From Frischella perrara (GTDB lineage: Bacteria; Pseudomonadota; Gammaproteobacteria; Enterobacterales; Orbaceae), in NCBI RefSeq assembly GCF_000807275.1, contig NZ_CP009056.1, positions 124,001 to 188,000 of the forward strand: a stretch of DNA of 64,000 nt, read 5' to 3'. The notes beneath the pieces were generated by a model. The model was not told the origin of the DNA. It did no database searches and was given only the letters and a program-made list of their open reading frames with translations. Positions within the stretch are counted from its first letter, which is position 1; each line of letters begins with the position of its first letter. The position numbers and the translations under genes were made by a program. Below are positions 1-10,355 of the stretch, one piece after another.

Positions 1-563
1 GAATATTCATAGATATTAGTTAGCTTCTTTATTGTTATATTTTTAGATGCCGCAGTACATAACTAAACGATTAGTTTATGTTTTATTTTTTATGATTCAA
101 ATCAAATTACTCAATGATTTTGTGTGAAAATTATGGCTAAGACGTTATTTCAAATTTAATTTTCGAAATACCATCCTTTGCTATCTTTACAATAATAGAA
201 TGAGTTATGTCGTCTGTGATTTTTCAAATTTATAATCTATCTTATTCTCAAGAAGATATAACTTATTATTAAATCACGAGACAATCCCATCCAAAGTGAC
301 CCTTGTTTATATATTTATTATTATACATTTGTAGCTATGACATCATATTCTTTTTCAAATTACTTTAATATGACATATTAATTACAAATTAAGCAATAAA
401 TGTACATTTTTGCAAAGTTATTTAAATATAACAATTAGTTAAATTATTTCCTCCTAAAATTTATTACATGGTTTTAACCTCTAGAAGGATTAAAAAACTT
501 TTTACCAGATGTCATTATTATACATGGTATGATTATATTGATATGCATAATGGTTTGTTTGAT
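1..563. other. AT-rich intergenic region, no gene seen
   Basis: This stretch is very AT-rich and has stop codons in all frames, with no reading frame that looks coding. I see no tRNA, strong hairpin with a T-run, or clear repeat. It lies downstream of the minus-strand histidine phosphatase gene and should contain that gene's 3' end signals, but I could not identify them. The gene to its left is outside the window. Confidence 0.6.
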
Positions 564-1928
564 TTAATTGAGATGTATTAACCAATCTTTTGCATTTTTT
601 TTCGGGGTTAAACCTAAATTATCAAGTTTAGTTAAGTAAAATTTCTTGAATAAAGACCAATCATAGTAGGGATAATGGTTAGTTTGAATCGGTAATTTTA
701 TCTCCCTCTCATTTAATAATAATTTTACGAGAATTGGTTTGGAATTATCTCTGTTACGATAGAAAATAAGTTGGATATTGGCAGCCATAGGAATTATTCG
801 TTCGGCCTGCCAGTATTTATGATAATTTTCAATAAAGTCGGTTGTTTTATTTGTTCCTTTTATTTCCATTAAGGTTGCTAATGGTGAAATAGTTTCAGCA
901 TGGGCAAAATGCAGATTAGCATCAATTTGATTGTGATAAATATCGTTATCGGAGGATAAAATTATATCTCTAAGTAATGGTGCTGCTATTCTGATCTGGA
1001 TACCATTTTCATCAAAAGCAGGACCTATTTGTAAATAATTTTTAGCGGTAATAACTGTCGATAACCAGCGTTTTTCGGTAAATGTAAACAAATCCCCTAA
1101 ATTAATCTGATTTTGCTCTAGCTTTTCGTTACTAAAAGATAATGTTTCTTGGTATATTTTGAATAAAGCTATTACAAATTCTGTTGCAGTAACTTGATCA
1201 ACTGATTTAAGATTCGTTTCATTATTTAATTGATTGATAAATGATGAATTAAATAGTCTTTCAATAACATGTTGAACGGTTTTCTTTGTTAAAGGTGCTT
1301 CCTGTAAAGTTTGAATAGCATTTTTGATAGGTTGGCTTGTTTTATATTTTTTATAAGCAGGCGAATAGTCAAAAAAACGGAGTAATACCTGTTCATTTTC
1401 TGGCTGCTGTATGATTTTCGCATTAGGATAAATTGCCCGAAAAGGTTTTAAAAATGCTTCAGCACTATCAATTGTCCGTTGGGATGTGGTCGATATAATA
1501 GCAATTTCTTTTTGTTGAAAAATAGTAGGGTATTGTTTCAACATACGTTGAGCAATATGTTGAATATCGTCTTTCCCTAAATCAGTGAGCTGACCATATT
1601 TGTTTTGATTTAGTTTTATAATTTTATTTAGCTGCTCTCGTAAATTTTTTCCTAAGGGTGTTAATTGATTTTGTTGATGAGCTTTTTCTAATATTTGAGA
1701 TGTAATAGTTTCTGGTTTAGCTTTGCTAATATATCGTGAACCATGTCTGCCAATATAATAAATATAAAATGGATGATAATTTTGCGGTGTTGGTGTAAGT
1801 TTTTGCTGCGGGTCATATTGGTAGCTTGACTTTGATCCGGAAATGTTGCCATAAGCAATATTATAATTAAGTAATGTACTTATAAGTAGTATAGGTGTAA
1901 GTAGTATAGGTGCGATTAATAACTTCAT
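564..1928 (-). CDS. Secreted histidine-type phosphatase, MINPP/phytase-like (branch 2)
   Basis: This 454-residue protein starts with a hydrophobic signal peptide (about residues 1-26, ending near AYG). It belongs to the histidine phosphatase superfamily, clade 2. The catalytic RHGSRY motif is at residues 61-66, a conserved Arg lies in the SQRT segment near 151, and the proton-donor motif HAET is at 343-346. An HAE donor instead of HD, together with RHGSRY, resembles multiple inositol polyphosphate phosphatases (MINPP) more than classical AppA phytases. It therefore probably removes phosphate from inositol phosphates or similar organic phosphates in the periplasm or outside the cell. The substrate is inferred from family resemblance. 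An AGGA ribosome binding site precedes the ATG. It stands alone, and the next gene, trmO, is about 100 bases upstream in the same direction. Confidence 0.8.
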   Translation of the reverse strand: MKLLIAPILLTPILLISTLLNYNIAYGNISGSKSSYQYDPQQKLTPTPQNYHPFYIYYIGRHGSRYISKAKPETITSQILEKAHQQNQLTPLGKNLREQLNKIIKLNQNKYGQLTDLGKDDIQHIAQRMLKQYPTIFQQKEIAIISTTSQRTIDSAEAFLKPFRAIYPNAKIIQQPENEQVLLRFFDYSPAYKKYKTSQPIKNAIQTLQEAPLTKKTVQHVIERLFNSSFINQLNNETNLKSVDQVTATEFVIALFKIYQETLSFSNEKLEQNQINLGDLFTFTEKRWLSTVITAKNYLQIGPAFDENGIQIRIAAPLLRDIILSSDNDIYHNQIDANLHFAHAETISPLATLMEIKGTNKTTDFIENYHKYWQAERIIPMAANIQLIFYRNRDNSKPILVKLLLNEREIKLPIQTNHYPYYDWSLFKKFYLTKLDNLGLTPKKNAKDWLIHLN

Positions 1929-2032
1929 ATAAAATCCTATGATAAATTATCATAGGTAATATATCATAATTATTTCAACAACTTATCTTGTTTATGTTTT
2001 TTTAACAATGATTAATTAATTCTATATCTTCA

Positions 2033-2719
2033 TTATTCTTGTATATCTATAACTATGGCTTGAAGATTGATAACTTGCCAACGGATATTATAGTGATATA
2101 ACTTGATACCAAACGTCTGGGGTTCGGATTTCCCCTTTTTATATGCAGGTCTTGGATCTTGACTTATAATTTGAATTATCAGTTCTCGTAATTCAGGTTT
2201 GTCAAAGAGAAATTGTTCAACTTGTGGGGCAAAATCCACATACAGTGAGCTATCAGGTTTATTCAGTGCATAACTGGCTTGAGCATTAGGATAACTATCA
2301 CTATATGGAATATAGGGTTTAATATCGATGATGGGAGTTTGATCTATCAGATCGACACTACCTAATTTTAGAATAATCTGTTCCTTACTGATCACAATAT
2401 CATGGAGTTCAACCGCCGAGAGCCCTATTGGATTAGGTCGAAAAGTAGAGCGACTAGCAAAAACGCCCACTCTTTCGTTTCCTCCCAATCTTGGGGGTCT
2501 GACAGTGTTATGCCATCCTTGTTTCGCGGTACCAGAAAAGATGAAAAGTAACCATAAATGGGAGAATTTCTCTAATCCCCTGATACAATTGGGGTGATTA
2601 AAAGGGGGATTTAAATGAAGTTCACCTTTTGCCAAAGGAACGAGATTAGGTTGTCTTGGGACACCAAATTTTTCTTTATATGGTGAATGTAAAATACCAA
2701 TTGTTTTAAGCGAGATCAT
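2033..2719 (-). CDS. trmO: tRNA (adenine(37)-N6)-methyltransferase TrmO
   Basis: This 228-residue protein matches TrmO (YaeB/TsaA family) along its whole length. The N-terminal beta-barrel carries the typical IGILHSPYKEKFGVPRQ and RPPRLGG segments and a STFRPNPIGLS stretch at about residues 90-100. The enzyme uses S-adenosylmethionine to methylate N6 of t6A at position 37 of threonine tRNAs. The C-terminal part (about 150-228), with DPRPAYKK, is the usual second domain. In E. coli trmO also lies just beyond metNIQ (with rcsF between), so the order is conserved and rcsF is absent here. The start is an ATG with only a weak ribosome binding site. Confidence 0.92.
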   Translation of the reverse strand: MISLKTIGILHSPYKEKFGVPRQPNLVPLAKGELHLNPPFNHPNCIRGLEKFSHLWLLFIFSGTAKQGWHNTVRPPRLGGNERVGVFASRSTFRPNPIGLSAVELHDIVISKEQIILKLGSVDLIDQTPIIDIKPYIPYSDSYPNAQASYALNKPDSSLYVDFAPQVEQFLFDKPELRELIIQIISQDPRPAYKKGKSEPQTFGIKLYHYNIRWQVINLQAIVIDIQE

Positions 2720-2770
2720 AGATGGTTATTTAGAGAAATATAATATGATTAAAATTATGCAACAAATATA

Positions 2771-2793
2771 GGATTAGAGGTTATCTAATCCTT
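2771..2793 (-). terminator. Hairpin after metQ, probable end of metNIQ transcript
   Basis: A 9-bp perfect inverted repeat (AGGATTAGA at 2771-2779, TCTAATCCT at 2785-2793) with a 5-base loop lies 36 bases beyond the metQ stop. On the minus strand it is followed by a weak U-rich tract. Termination of metNIQ is inferred from position. Confidence 0.5.
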
Positions 2794-2828
2794 TTAAATT
2801 CCATACATCTTAAATAAGTTGGTAATTA

Positions 2829-3710
2829 TTACCAACCTTTAACGGCACTACCTTTAAATACTTCATTCGCCTTTTGTACTGCAGCATCACTATGACGTGC
2901 ATCAATATATTTTTGGATATTTGGATCGTTTTTGTTGTCTTCGCGAGCAACGATAATATTCACATATGGTGAATCTTTGTCTTCAACAAAGATACCGTCT
3001 TTATTAGCGGTCAGATTTATTTGACCTGCAAATGCATTATTGATGATGGCAAAGTCTACTTGAGCATCATCCAACGAACGCGGTAGCATAGGCGCTTCTA
3101 TTTCAAGAATATTCAGATGATAAGGATTATCAGTAATATCAATTACAGTTGGAAATAACCCTTTTTCAGGATTAACGGTAATTAATCCTTGTTTTTGCAG
3201 TAGTAATAAAGCACGACCTAAATTAGTTGGATCATTAGGTATAGCAACTGTTGAATTAGGTTTGATTAAATAGGATTCACCACGTGGTGAAGTCACAATT
3301 TTACCTTCTTCATTACTTGTCGAATCGGTTATTGGTTTTAGTTTATGTGTATAAGCTGCAATCGGGTGAACAAAAGTTTTACCAACTGAAACAAGTTTAT
3401 AGCCTCTTTCTTCAATTTGTTGATCTAAGAAAGGTTTATGTTGAAAGTCATTAATATCAATTTGCCCACTATCTAATGCTTGATTAGGGATTACATAATC
3501 GTTAAAAATAACCAGTTCTACATCTAAATTATATAATTTCTTTGCTTGTTCTTTCGCCGCTTCAGCAACTTCTTGATCGGGACCAGAAACAACTCCAACT
3601 TTCAATACCTCAGGTTTTGTAGCTTCTTGGGGAGCTTTGTTGTTATCACATGCAGTCAAAAATATGCTACTAGCAAATGTTGCAAAAATAGCAAGTTTTT
3701 TTAAAATCAT
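2829..3710 (-). CDS. metQ: D-methionine-binding lipoprotein MetQ
   Basis: This 293-residue NlpA/MetQ-family lipoprotein is the substrate-binding component of the methionine ABC importer. The signal peptide ends in the lipobox FLTAC, with the lipidated Cys at residue 21. The mature domain has family segments such as LKVGVVSGPDQEV near the N-terminus, FNDYVIPNQALDSG, and PNDPTNLGRALLLLQKQGLI in the middle. It is the last gene of metN-metI-metQ, 20 bases after metI, with an AAGGA ribosome binding site. An insertion around residues 130-145 (STSNEEGKIVTSPRGE) is longer than I recall in E. coli MetQ and probably forms a surface loop. Confidence 0.93.
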   Translation of the reverse strand: MILKKLAIFATFASSIFLTACDNNKAPQEATKPEVLKVGVVSGPDQEVAEAAKEQAKKLYNLDVELVIFNDYVIPNQALDSGQIDINDFQHKPFLDQQIEERGYKLVSVGKTFVHPIAAYTHKLKPITDSTSNEEGKIVTSPRGESYLIKPNSTVAIPNDPTNLGRALLLLQKQGLITVNPEKGLFPTVIDITDNPYHLNILEIEAPMLPRSLDDAQVDFAIINNAFAGQINLTANKDGIFVEDKDSPYVNIIVAREDNKNDPNIQKYIDARHSDAAVQKANEVFKGSAVKGW

Positions 3711-3729
3711 AATCTATTCCTTTTAAATA

Positions 3730-4509
3730 TTAGTGGTGTGTGACACGTTTAACGATAGCATTGCCTATAAATTGTATTGTAAAAACAATTAGAATCAATA
3801 TGATGAGTACAGTGTTCATAACAGCAGGTTTATAACTATATAGACCATAGTATCGAGCTAATTCACCTAATCCACCAGAACCAATGGCTCCTACCATAGC
3901 AACATAACCATTCAACGTTATTAAAGTGATGGTTAAGCTATTGACGATCACAGGCATTGCTTCTGGAAGTAGCACTTTACGAATTATTTGTAGTGGTGTT
4001 GCTCCCATAGATCTTGCTGCTTCAACTAATCCTTTAGGTACCTCTAATAAAGCATTTTCTATCATCCGAGCAATCAATGGCGCGACACCAATACTTAATG
4101 GGACTAATGCAGCTTGTCGACCTAAAAATATACCTTGTCCAGTCATAATTAACATAACAAAGGTCGTGAAAGGGATAATCCAGAACAATAATATAATAAA
4201 CGGAATTGAACGTAATAAATTAGTAAAAAAAGACAATAATCCTGAAGCGATAGAACAATCTAAAATCTGATTTTTACGCGTGGTATATAATAAAATACCA
4301 AGTGGTAAACCAATTATGGTTCCCCATAATCCAGATAATACAGTCATATAAATAGTATTGTCGGTTTCTTGGGCTATTTTAAAAATCATATTTTGGTTAA
4401 AACCATTAAATTGTGAACAAAAGTTAACAAAGCTTGCCCAGAAATCGTAACCTGAAAGATGGCGCATTAATGTTTCAAATGGTTTAAATGAGGGTATAAA
4501 ATCAAACAT
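3730..4509 (-). CDS. metI: Methionine ABC transporter permease MetI
   Basis: This is the inner-membrane permease of the MetNIQ importer, with about five transmembrane segments. The coupling-helix motif EAARSMGA (residues 163-170 from the chosen start) contacts MetN. I chose the ATG at 4509 instead of the TTG six bases upstream because GAGGTG, inside the end of metN, sits 7 bases before it. This gives 259 residues and an 8-base overlap with metN, which suggests translational coupling. The product has about 40 more N-terminal residues than the roughly 217-residue E. coli protein. Initiation at Met41 would remove the extension, but I see no good ribosome binding site for it. Confidence 0.9.
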   Translation of the reverse strand: MFDFIPSFKPFETLMRHLSGYDFWASFVNFCSQFNGFNQNMIFKIAQETDNTIYMTVLSGLWGTIIGLPLGILLYTTRKNQILDCSIASGLLSFFTNLLRSIPFIILLFWIIPFTTFVMLIMTGQGIFLGRQAALVPLSIGVAPLIARMIENALLEVPKGLVEAARSMGATPLQIIRKVLLPEAMPVIVNSLTITLITLNGYVAMVGAIGSGGLGELARYYGLYSYKPAVMNTVLIILILIVFTIQFIGNAIVKRVTHH

Positions 4510-5533
4510 AACCAAGCACCTCTACAGTAATATTATTATCTTGTAAGAATTTGATAGCATTTTTTGTATCTACTGGATTACCAATTATTTCTGTAAGCAT
4601 AATGCCGAATTTAATTCCTCCTGCATAATCCATTTGTGCGCTGATAATATTGTTGTCAATGTTAAATTCTTTAGCCGCTTGTGATAAAAAAGGTGCATCG
4701 ACAGATAAACCAGTAAATTCAAGGCGCAATAATGGATGTAAATTGTCTTGATAAGTGGTTGATAATTTTTGTAAATAATCTTCTGGGATATGTAAATGAA
4801 GGGTTGATTGTATAAACTGTTTTGCAACATCACTCTTAGGATGAGAAAACATTTCACCAACAGTTGATTGTTCAACTAGTTCACCTTGGCTAATTACCGC
4901 TACCTGATCACATATTTGTTTTACTACATCCATTTCATGAGTTATCAATAAAATCGTTAATCCTAACTTTTTATTGATATTTTTGAGTAATTCTAAAATA
5001 GAACGTGTTGTTTCTGGATCTAAAGCACTGGTTGCTTCATCACATAACAAAACTTTTGGATCATTAGCTAATGCGCGAGCTATGGCTACACGTTGCTTTT
5101 GCCCACCTGAAAGATTGGATGGGTAAACATTGGCTTTATCTTCTAATCCTACCAGTTTAAGCAGTTCATTAACTTTACTTTTAATTGTCTTCTTTTGAAC
5201 GTTATCAAATTCTAAGGGTAAGGCAATATTTTCGAATACTGTTCTAGATGACAATAAATTAAAATGCTGAAAAATCATACCTATTTTTCTGCGTATATGA
5301 ATAAGCTGGCTATTTGATAACTCCGTTATATATTGATTATCAATAATAACCTTTCCACTAGTTGGCTTTTCTAATAAGTTAACACACCGAATTAAGGTAC
5401 TTTTTCCTGCACCAGACTTTCCGATGACGCCAAATATTTGTCCAGCAGGTACATGCAAATTAATATCTTTTAATGCATATATTGGCTGTTTATTATGCAT
5501 AAACGTCTTAGAAATATTTTCAAGTTTGATCAT
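4502..5533 (-). CDS. metN: Methionine ABC transporter ATP-binding protein MetN
   Basis: This 343-residue ATPase energises methionine import. Visible motifs are Walker [10 protein letters not shown] (38-46), the ABC signature LSGGQ (141-145), Walker B VLLCDE (161-166) and the H-loop His199. The C-terminal 80 or so residues match the NIL domain, which binds methionine and inhibits transport when the internal pool is high. It is the first gene of the metNIQ operon, divergent from gmhB as in E. coli. The promoter carries tandem MetJ boxes. The ribosome binding site before the ATG is weak. Confidence 0.95.
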   Translation of the reverse strand: MIKLENISKTFMHNKQPIYALKDINLHVPAGQIFGVIGKSGAGKSTLIRCVNLLEKPTSGKVIIDNQYITELSNSQLIHIRRKIGMIFQHFNLLSSRTVFENIALPLEFDNVQKKTIKSKVNELLKLVGLEDKANVYPSNLSGGQKQRVAIARALANDPKVLLCDEATSALDPETTRSILELLKNINKKLGLTILLITHEMDVVKQICDQVAVISQGELVEQSTVGEMFSHPKSDVAKQFIQSTLHLHIPEDYLQKLSTTYQDNLHPLLRLEFTGLSVDAPFLSQAAKEFNIDNNIISAQMDYAGGIKFGIMLTEIIGNPVDTKNAIKFLQDNNITVEVLGYV

Positions 5534-5567
5534 AAAAGGATTCTAAATAATTAAAATTTATTACAAA

Positions 5568-5596
5568 ATGTTAAGACGTCTAGACATCTAAGTCAA
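5568..5596 (-). promoter_or_regulatory. metNIQ promoter with tandem MetJ operator (met boxes)
   Basis: On the minus strand, TTGACT (-35, 5591-5596) and TAACAT (-10, 5568-5573) are separated by exactly 17 bases. Those 17 bases contain two adjacent 8-bp met boxes: AGACGTCT (5574-5581), identical to the consensus, and AGACATCT (5582-5589), one mismatch. MetJ with S-adenosylmethionine binds tandem met boxes cooperatively, so binding here would block RNA polymerase. MetJ itself is outside the window. Confidence 0.85.
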
Positions 5597-5652
5597 TAAC
5601 TATTATGCTAGCGCACTTATTTAAAGTAATTTTCTACAATGAGTAATGCTGA

Positions 5653-6189
5653 ATGAAGCCTGCTATTTTTCTGGATCGTGATGGTACAATCAATATCGAC
5701 TATAATTACGTACATCAAATTGATAATTTCCATTTTATAGATGGAGTTATTGATGCTTTAGTCGAATTAAAAAAAATGGGTTTTTTGCTGGTTATAACGA
5801 CGAATCAATCTGGCATAGCTAGAAAAATTTTCTCTCAAGAACAATTTGATACACTTACGCAATGGATGGACTGGTGTTTGATTGACCGTGGTGTTGAAAT
5901 TGATGGTGTGTATTATTGTCCACATGATCCTTTAAATACTCATTGCGATTGCCGAAAACCAAAACCAGGTATGATCTTAACTGCGCAAAAAGATCTAAAT
6001 ATAGATCTTGCTAATTCATATATGGTCGGTGATAGAGTATCTGATTTATTATCAGGTAAAAATGCAGGGGTGAAAAAGACGGTATTAGTTAGAACCGGTG
6101 ATAAAATTACACCAGAAGCGGAAGCACAAGCTGATTGGATTATTGATAGTTTAGCTGATTTACCACAAAAGATTCGTAATGAATCTTAA
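5653..6189 (+). CDS. gmhB: D-glycero-beta-D-manno-heptose-1,7-bisphosphate 7-phosphatase
   Basis: This 178-residue HAD-superfamily phosphatase acts in ADP-heptose synthesis for the lipopolysaccharide inner core. The catalytic motif DRDGT begins at Asp8, with Asp10 as the acid/base. The structural zinc ligands Cys89, His91, Cys98 and Cys100 are all present in the [12 protein letters not shown] loop. TTNQSG (49-54) is HAD motif II and the GDRVSD segment is motif IV. The gene is divergent from metN and followed by an rRNA operon, exactly as in E. coli. The gap to metN is short, so its promoter must overlap the metN control region. Confidence 0.94.
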   Translation: MKPAIFLDRDGTINIDYNYVHQIDNFHFIDGVIDALVELKKMGFLLVITTNQSGIARKIFSQEQFDTLTQWMDWCLIDRGVEIDGVYYCPHDPLNTHCDCRKPKPGMILTAQKDLNIDLANSYMVGDRVSDLLSGKNAGVKKTVLVRTGDKITPEAEAQADWIIDSLADLPQKIRNES

Positions 6190-6343
6190 TTGATGATAAA
6201 AAGTTAGTAAAAGTCAGATTAAAAAATGGCAATAAAGATAAGTAAATACAATGATGATTTTTAAAGTGGGATATTAATTTGCTAAAATTTAGTTCACTTT
6301 GGATAAAAAAAGAACGAACAGCGATATATTTAGCAATATTTAC

Positions 6344-6371
6344 TTGCGCGATTTATTTTTACTCTTATAAT
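6344..6371 (+). promoter_or_regulatory. Candidate rRNA promoter P1
   Basis: TTGCGC (6344-6349) and TATAAT (6366-6371) are separated by 16 bases, with AT-rich DNA upstream. It lies about 140 bases before the second candidate, similar to the P1-P2 arrangement of enteric rRNA operons. The assignment is inference. It falls inside a 47-codon open frame at 6279-6422 that is probably not a gene. Confidence 0.5.
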
Positions 6372-6486
6372 CTCGACTCACTAACCAACGATAATACATC
6401 TAAAATGAATTTATTATCTTAGGTTGATTTAAAAATTAAAGAAGTTTTTAACTTAGAATAAAGTTAAAAATAAAGTCAAAAGTGAC

Positions 6487-6515
6487 TTGACAATAAAGTT
6501 AGGTAAGCGTAACAT
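6487..6515 (+). promoter_or_regulatory. rRNA promoter (P2-type) before 16S
   Basis: A consensus -35 TTGACA (6487-6492), a 17-base spacer and TAACAT (6510-6515) lie about 190 bases before 16S. A run of A/T tracts directly upstream (about 6425-6480) resembles an UP element. Transcription should begin near 6522. Confidence 0.75.
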
Positions 6516-6558
6516 ACGCAACCCTTGAGACAGTAAGCCGAAACGGAAAAAACTGTCA

Positions 6559-6568
6559 GCTCTTTAAA
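6559..6568 (+). promoter_or_regulatory. boxA antitermination site in the 16S leader
   Basis: GCTCTTTAAA resembles the boxA core of enteric rRNA leaders (GCTCTTTAAC). It is followed, as in E. coli, by a GACAATCTGTGTGGGCAC stretch that belongs to the 16S processing stem. NusB/NusE binding is inferred from this match. Confidence 0.75.
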
Positions 6569-6708
6569 AAGTAAATAACAGACAATCTGTGTGGGCACTG
6601 TTAGGACAAAGAATTAAAGTCTACGGACTTAAAAGAAATCAAGTCTTAATAAGTGACACTGAAGATTCATTTGAATATGTCAGAGACAGTTATTGAGCAT
6701 CAAACTTT

Positions 6709-8242
<1,534 letters not shown>

Positions 8243-8300
8243 CGAAGCGCCTAGCAGTGTTCACACAGATTGTTTGTTATGAAGAGAGAAGCACTTTATT

Positions 8301-8377
<77 letters not shown>

Positions 8378-8467
8378 ATTTGAGAAAAGCTCTGCTGAGA
8401 AGAGGTTTGTATTCCTGCGAAGTTGGTGTCGAATCGAATTGGTAGAAGTGATGAAGTGAAGATAGAT

Positions 8468-8543
8468 GGGGCTATAGCTCAGCTGGGAGAGCGCCTGCCT
8501 TGCACGCAGGAGGCCAGCGGTTCGATCCCGCTTAGCTCCACCA
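8468..8543 (+). tRNA. alaT: tRNA-Ala (anticodon UGC)
   Basis: A 76-base cloverleaf, GGGGCTA/TAGCTCC acceptor stem, anticodon TGC at 8501-8503, encoded CCA. Its T-stem AGCGG/CCGCT pairs fully. It is the second spacer tRNA. In E. coli 23S follows it within a couple of hundred bases, but here 23S starts almost 2 kb later. Confidence 0.97.
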
Positions 8544-8853
8544 TTATTTATTCTTTCTGTTTACTTTTTATTTATCCTCCCTAAAAAATCCAATGCAAAA
8601 TTACTACATCATAATCTCACATCGTTATTATAATGCTATAATTTAGTTCATTATTGTTTGTTTTTAGTGCAATTTCGCACTGATCTAATATAAGAATATT
8701 ATCATTAGAATTTTTATAAAAAAAGTAACAGCTAGTATATTACTAAATTTCCATTATTTTTTTAGTTTCCTTTGTTATGGTTGGTATCCTTTTTGCAACA
8801 GTAAAAATTGTTTTAAGCCATTTTTATATTACTATTAAACAAAGGATCTTAAA
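8544..8853 (+). promoter_or_regulatory. Gap between tRNA-Ala and the aminotransferase gene
   Basis: About 310 AT-rich bases. I see no strong intrinsic terminator after tRNA-Ala, so rRNA transcription may run on. Two -10-like TATAAT hexamers (8629-8634 and 8637-8642) could start a separate aminotransferase transcript. A short hairpin (AGTGC...GCACT, about 8668-8683) lacks a T-run. An AAGGA ribosome binding site (8842-8846) sits 7 bases before the aminotransferase ATG. Confidence 0.4.
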
Positions 8854-10053
8854 ATGATGTCTGAATCTAATGATAAAGTTATATTATCTCGTCGAAATTT
8901 TCTAACTTATTCAGGTATTGCAATTGGTGGAATCTCGCTAAGTTCTGTTTTGACTAAAAGCTATGCTAAGCAACTTGTTTCGCCATCTATTGATGCTTTA
9001 CCTGCAATAGATGAAACAATAACACCAAGTTTAGAAAATCCTGTTCGATTGAATTTTAATGAAAATGCATTAGGTATGTCACCCAATGCAAAACAAGCTG
9101 CTATTTCTGCTGTAAGTAAAGCTAATCGTTATGCAAAACATGAAATGCCATTGTTAAGTCAATCCATAGCTACATCACATGGTTTATCAACACAATATGT
9201 TTTATTAACAGCTGGTTCATCAGAGGGTATACGTAGTTCAATAATGGCATTTGCAAAAGAAAATACACAATTTGTAATTAGCGATCTTACATATGGTGAT
9301 GGCGAATATTTTGCTAAGATTGCGAAATTATCAGTTAAGAAAGTACCATCTTTGAAAGATTGGACAATTGATATTGATGGACTAAAAAAACAAGTTGAAA
9401 AATATAATGGAAATTCAATTGTTTATCTTGTTAATCCAAATAATCCAACTTCAACTATAACCGATACAAAAAAAATGTTTGCTTGGATTCGTAGTAAACC
9501 TAAAAACACAATGTTTATTATTGATGAAGCATATGCTGAATTTGTCAATGAACCGACATATCAATCTGTCGATAGTTTTATTGAACAAGGCTATGAAAAT
9601 GTCATTTTACTTAAAACCTTTTCGAAAATTCATGCTATGGCAGGGTTACGAGTAGGTTATGTTCTTGCTCATCCTAAAAATATAACCCATATTGCACAAT
9701 ATGTAGCGGGCGAAAAATTAAATTATTGTGGCGTATGTGCTGCTCTGGCTTCAATGGAAGATAAAGCTTATTTGAATTATTCTAAAAAAGTAAATGATAC
9801 ATCTCGTCAAATAATGCAAAAAACATTGAAGGAACTAGGCTTTGATTATTTATCTTCACAGACGAATTTTATTTTTCATAAGATTCCTACTGATTTAACT
9901 AAATATCAACAACTATTAAAAGATAACTATATATTAGTAGGGCGAGCATTTCCTCCTGCAGAACGATGGTGTCGTATATCATTAGGAACTCCAGGTGAAA
10001 TGCTATATACCACAAAAATACTTACACAACTGCGAGAGCAAAATTTAATTTAA
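8854..10053 (+). CDS. Tat-exported PLP-dependent aminotransferase, HisC-like fold (type I)
   Basis: This 399-residue protein has a twin-arginine signal (SRRNFL at 12-17, then a hydrophobic stretch to about 38), so it is predicted to be exported folded to the periplasm. The rest is a fold-type I aminotransferase of the histidinol-phosphate aminotransferase-like group. Visible residues include NPNNPT (194-199), Asp224 in IIDEAYAEF, the PLP lysine Lys258 in TFSK, Arg266 in GLRVGY and the carboxylate-binding Arg374 in RISLGTP. All core catalytic residues are present, so it should be active. The substrate is unknown, and no histidine genes are nearby. Its location between spacer tRNA-Ala and 23S is highly unusual. 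Codon use is AT-rich like the neighbours, with no sign of foreign composition. A terminator follows it. Confidence 0.85.
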   Translation: MMSESNDKVILSRRNFLTYSGIAIGGISLSSVLTKSYAKQLVSPSIDALPAIDETITPSLENPVRLNFNENALGMSPNAKQAAISAVSKANRYAKHEMPLLSQSIATSHGLSTQYVLLTAGSSEGIRSSIMAFAKENTQFVISDLTYGDGEYFAKIAKLSVKKVPSLKDWTIDIDGLKKQVEKYNGNSIVYLVNPNNPTSTITDTKKMFAWIRSKPKNTMFIIDEAYAEFVNEPTYQSVDSFIEQGYENVILLKTFSKIHAMAGLRVGYVLAHPKNITHIAQYVAGEKLNYCGVCAALASMEDKAYLNYSKKVNDTSRQIMQKTLKELGFDYLSSQTNFIFHKIPTDLTKYQQLLKDNYILVGRAFPPAERWCRISLGTPGEMLYTTKILTQLREQNLI

Positions 10054-10069
10054 TTTTATAGATTAAAAT

Positions 10070-10135
10070 ACACTATTATTTGTATACCATAAGTCAGCTT
10101 CCAAGCTTCAGGGAAACAAAATAATAGTGTTTTTT
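10070..10135 (+). terminator. Intrinsic terminator after the aminotransferase gene
   Basis: ACACTATTATTT (10070-10081) pairs perfectly with AAATAATAGTGT (10119-10130). The stem encloses a loop with a small inner hairpin (AGCTT/AAGCT) and is followed directly by a T-rich tail. It should stop transcription before 23S unless rRNA antitermination complexes read through. The stem is AT-rich, so its efficiency is uncertain. Confidence 0.6.
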
Positions 10136-10217
10136 CTATTTTTGTAGCTGTTATATTCAGATATAGAATAAAATAAAAACAAACGCACATTATTTTGAAT
10201 TTTTTTTAAATTTAGTG

Positions 10218-10246
10218 TTGTGTTATTAAATAAAGTGTACTAATAT
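10218..10246 (+). promoter_or_regulatory. rRNA-type promoter in front of 23S
   Basis: TTGTGT (10218-10223), a 17-base spacer and TAATAT (10241-10246) are followed by the GC-rich discriminator AGCGCCC. The stretch upstream is T/A-rich like an UP element. The GCGCC discriminator is a hallmark of growth-rate and ppGpp-regulated rRNA P1 promoters. If real, it gives 23S-5S its own promoter, separate from 16S. Confidence 0.6.
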
Positions 10247-10355
10247 AGCGCCCACTTCGACAACGAGGTGATTAAGTAGTAAGATGTTGAGTTAATAAAG
10301 AAATAACTTACTTACTGTTTATTGGTGAGTACATATTGTGTGTGCTAACTAATAA

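Noticed and set aside
3926-4270. Plus-strand frame of 114 codons inside metI
   Set aside because: It is antisense to a clear metI gene and resembles nothing.
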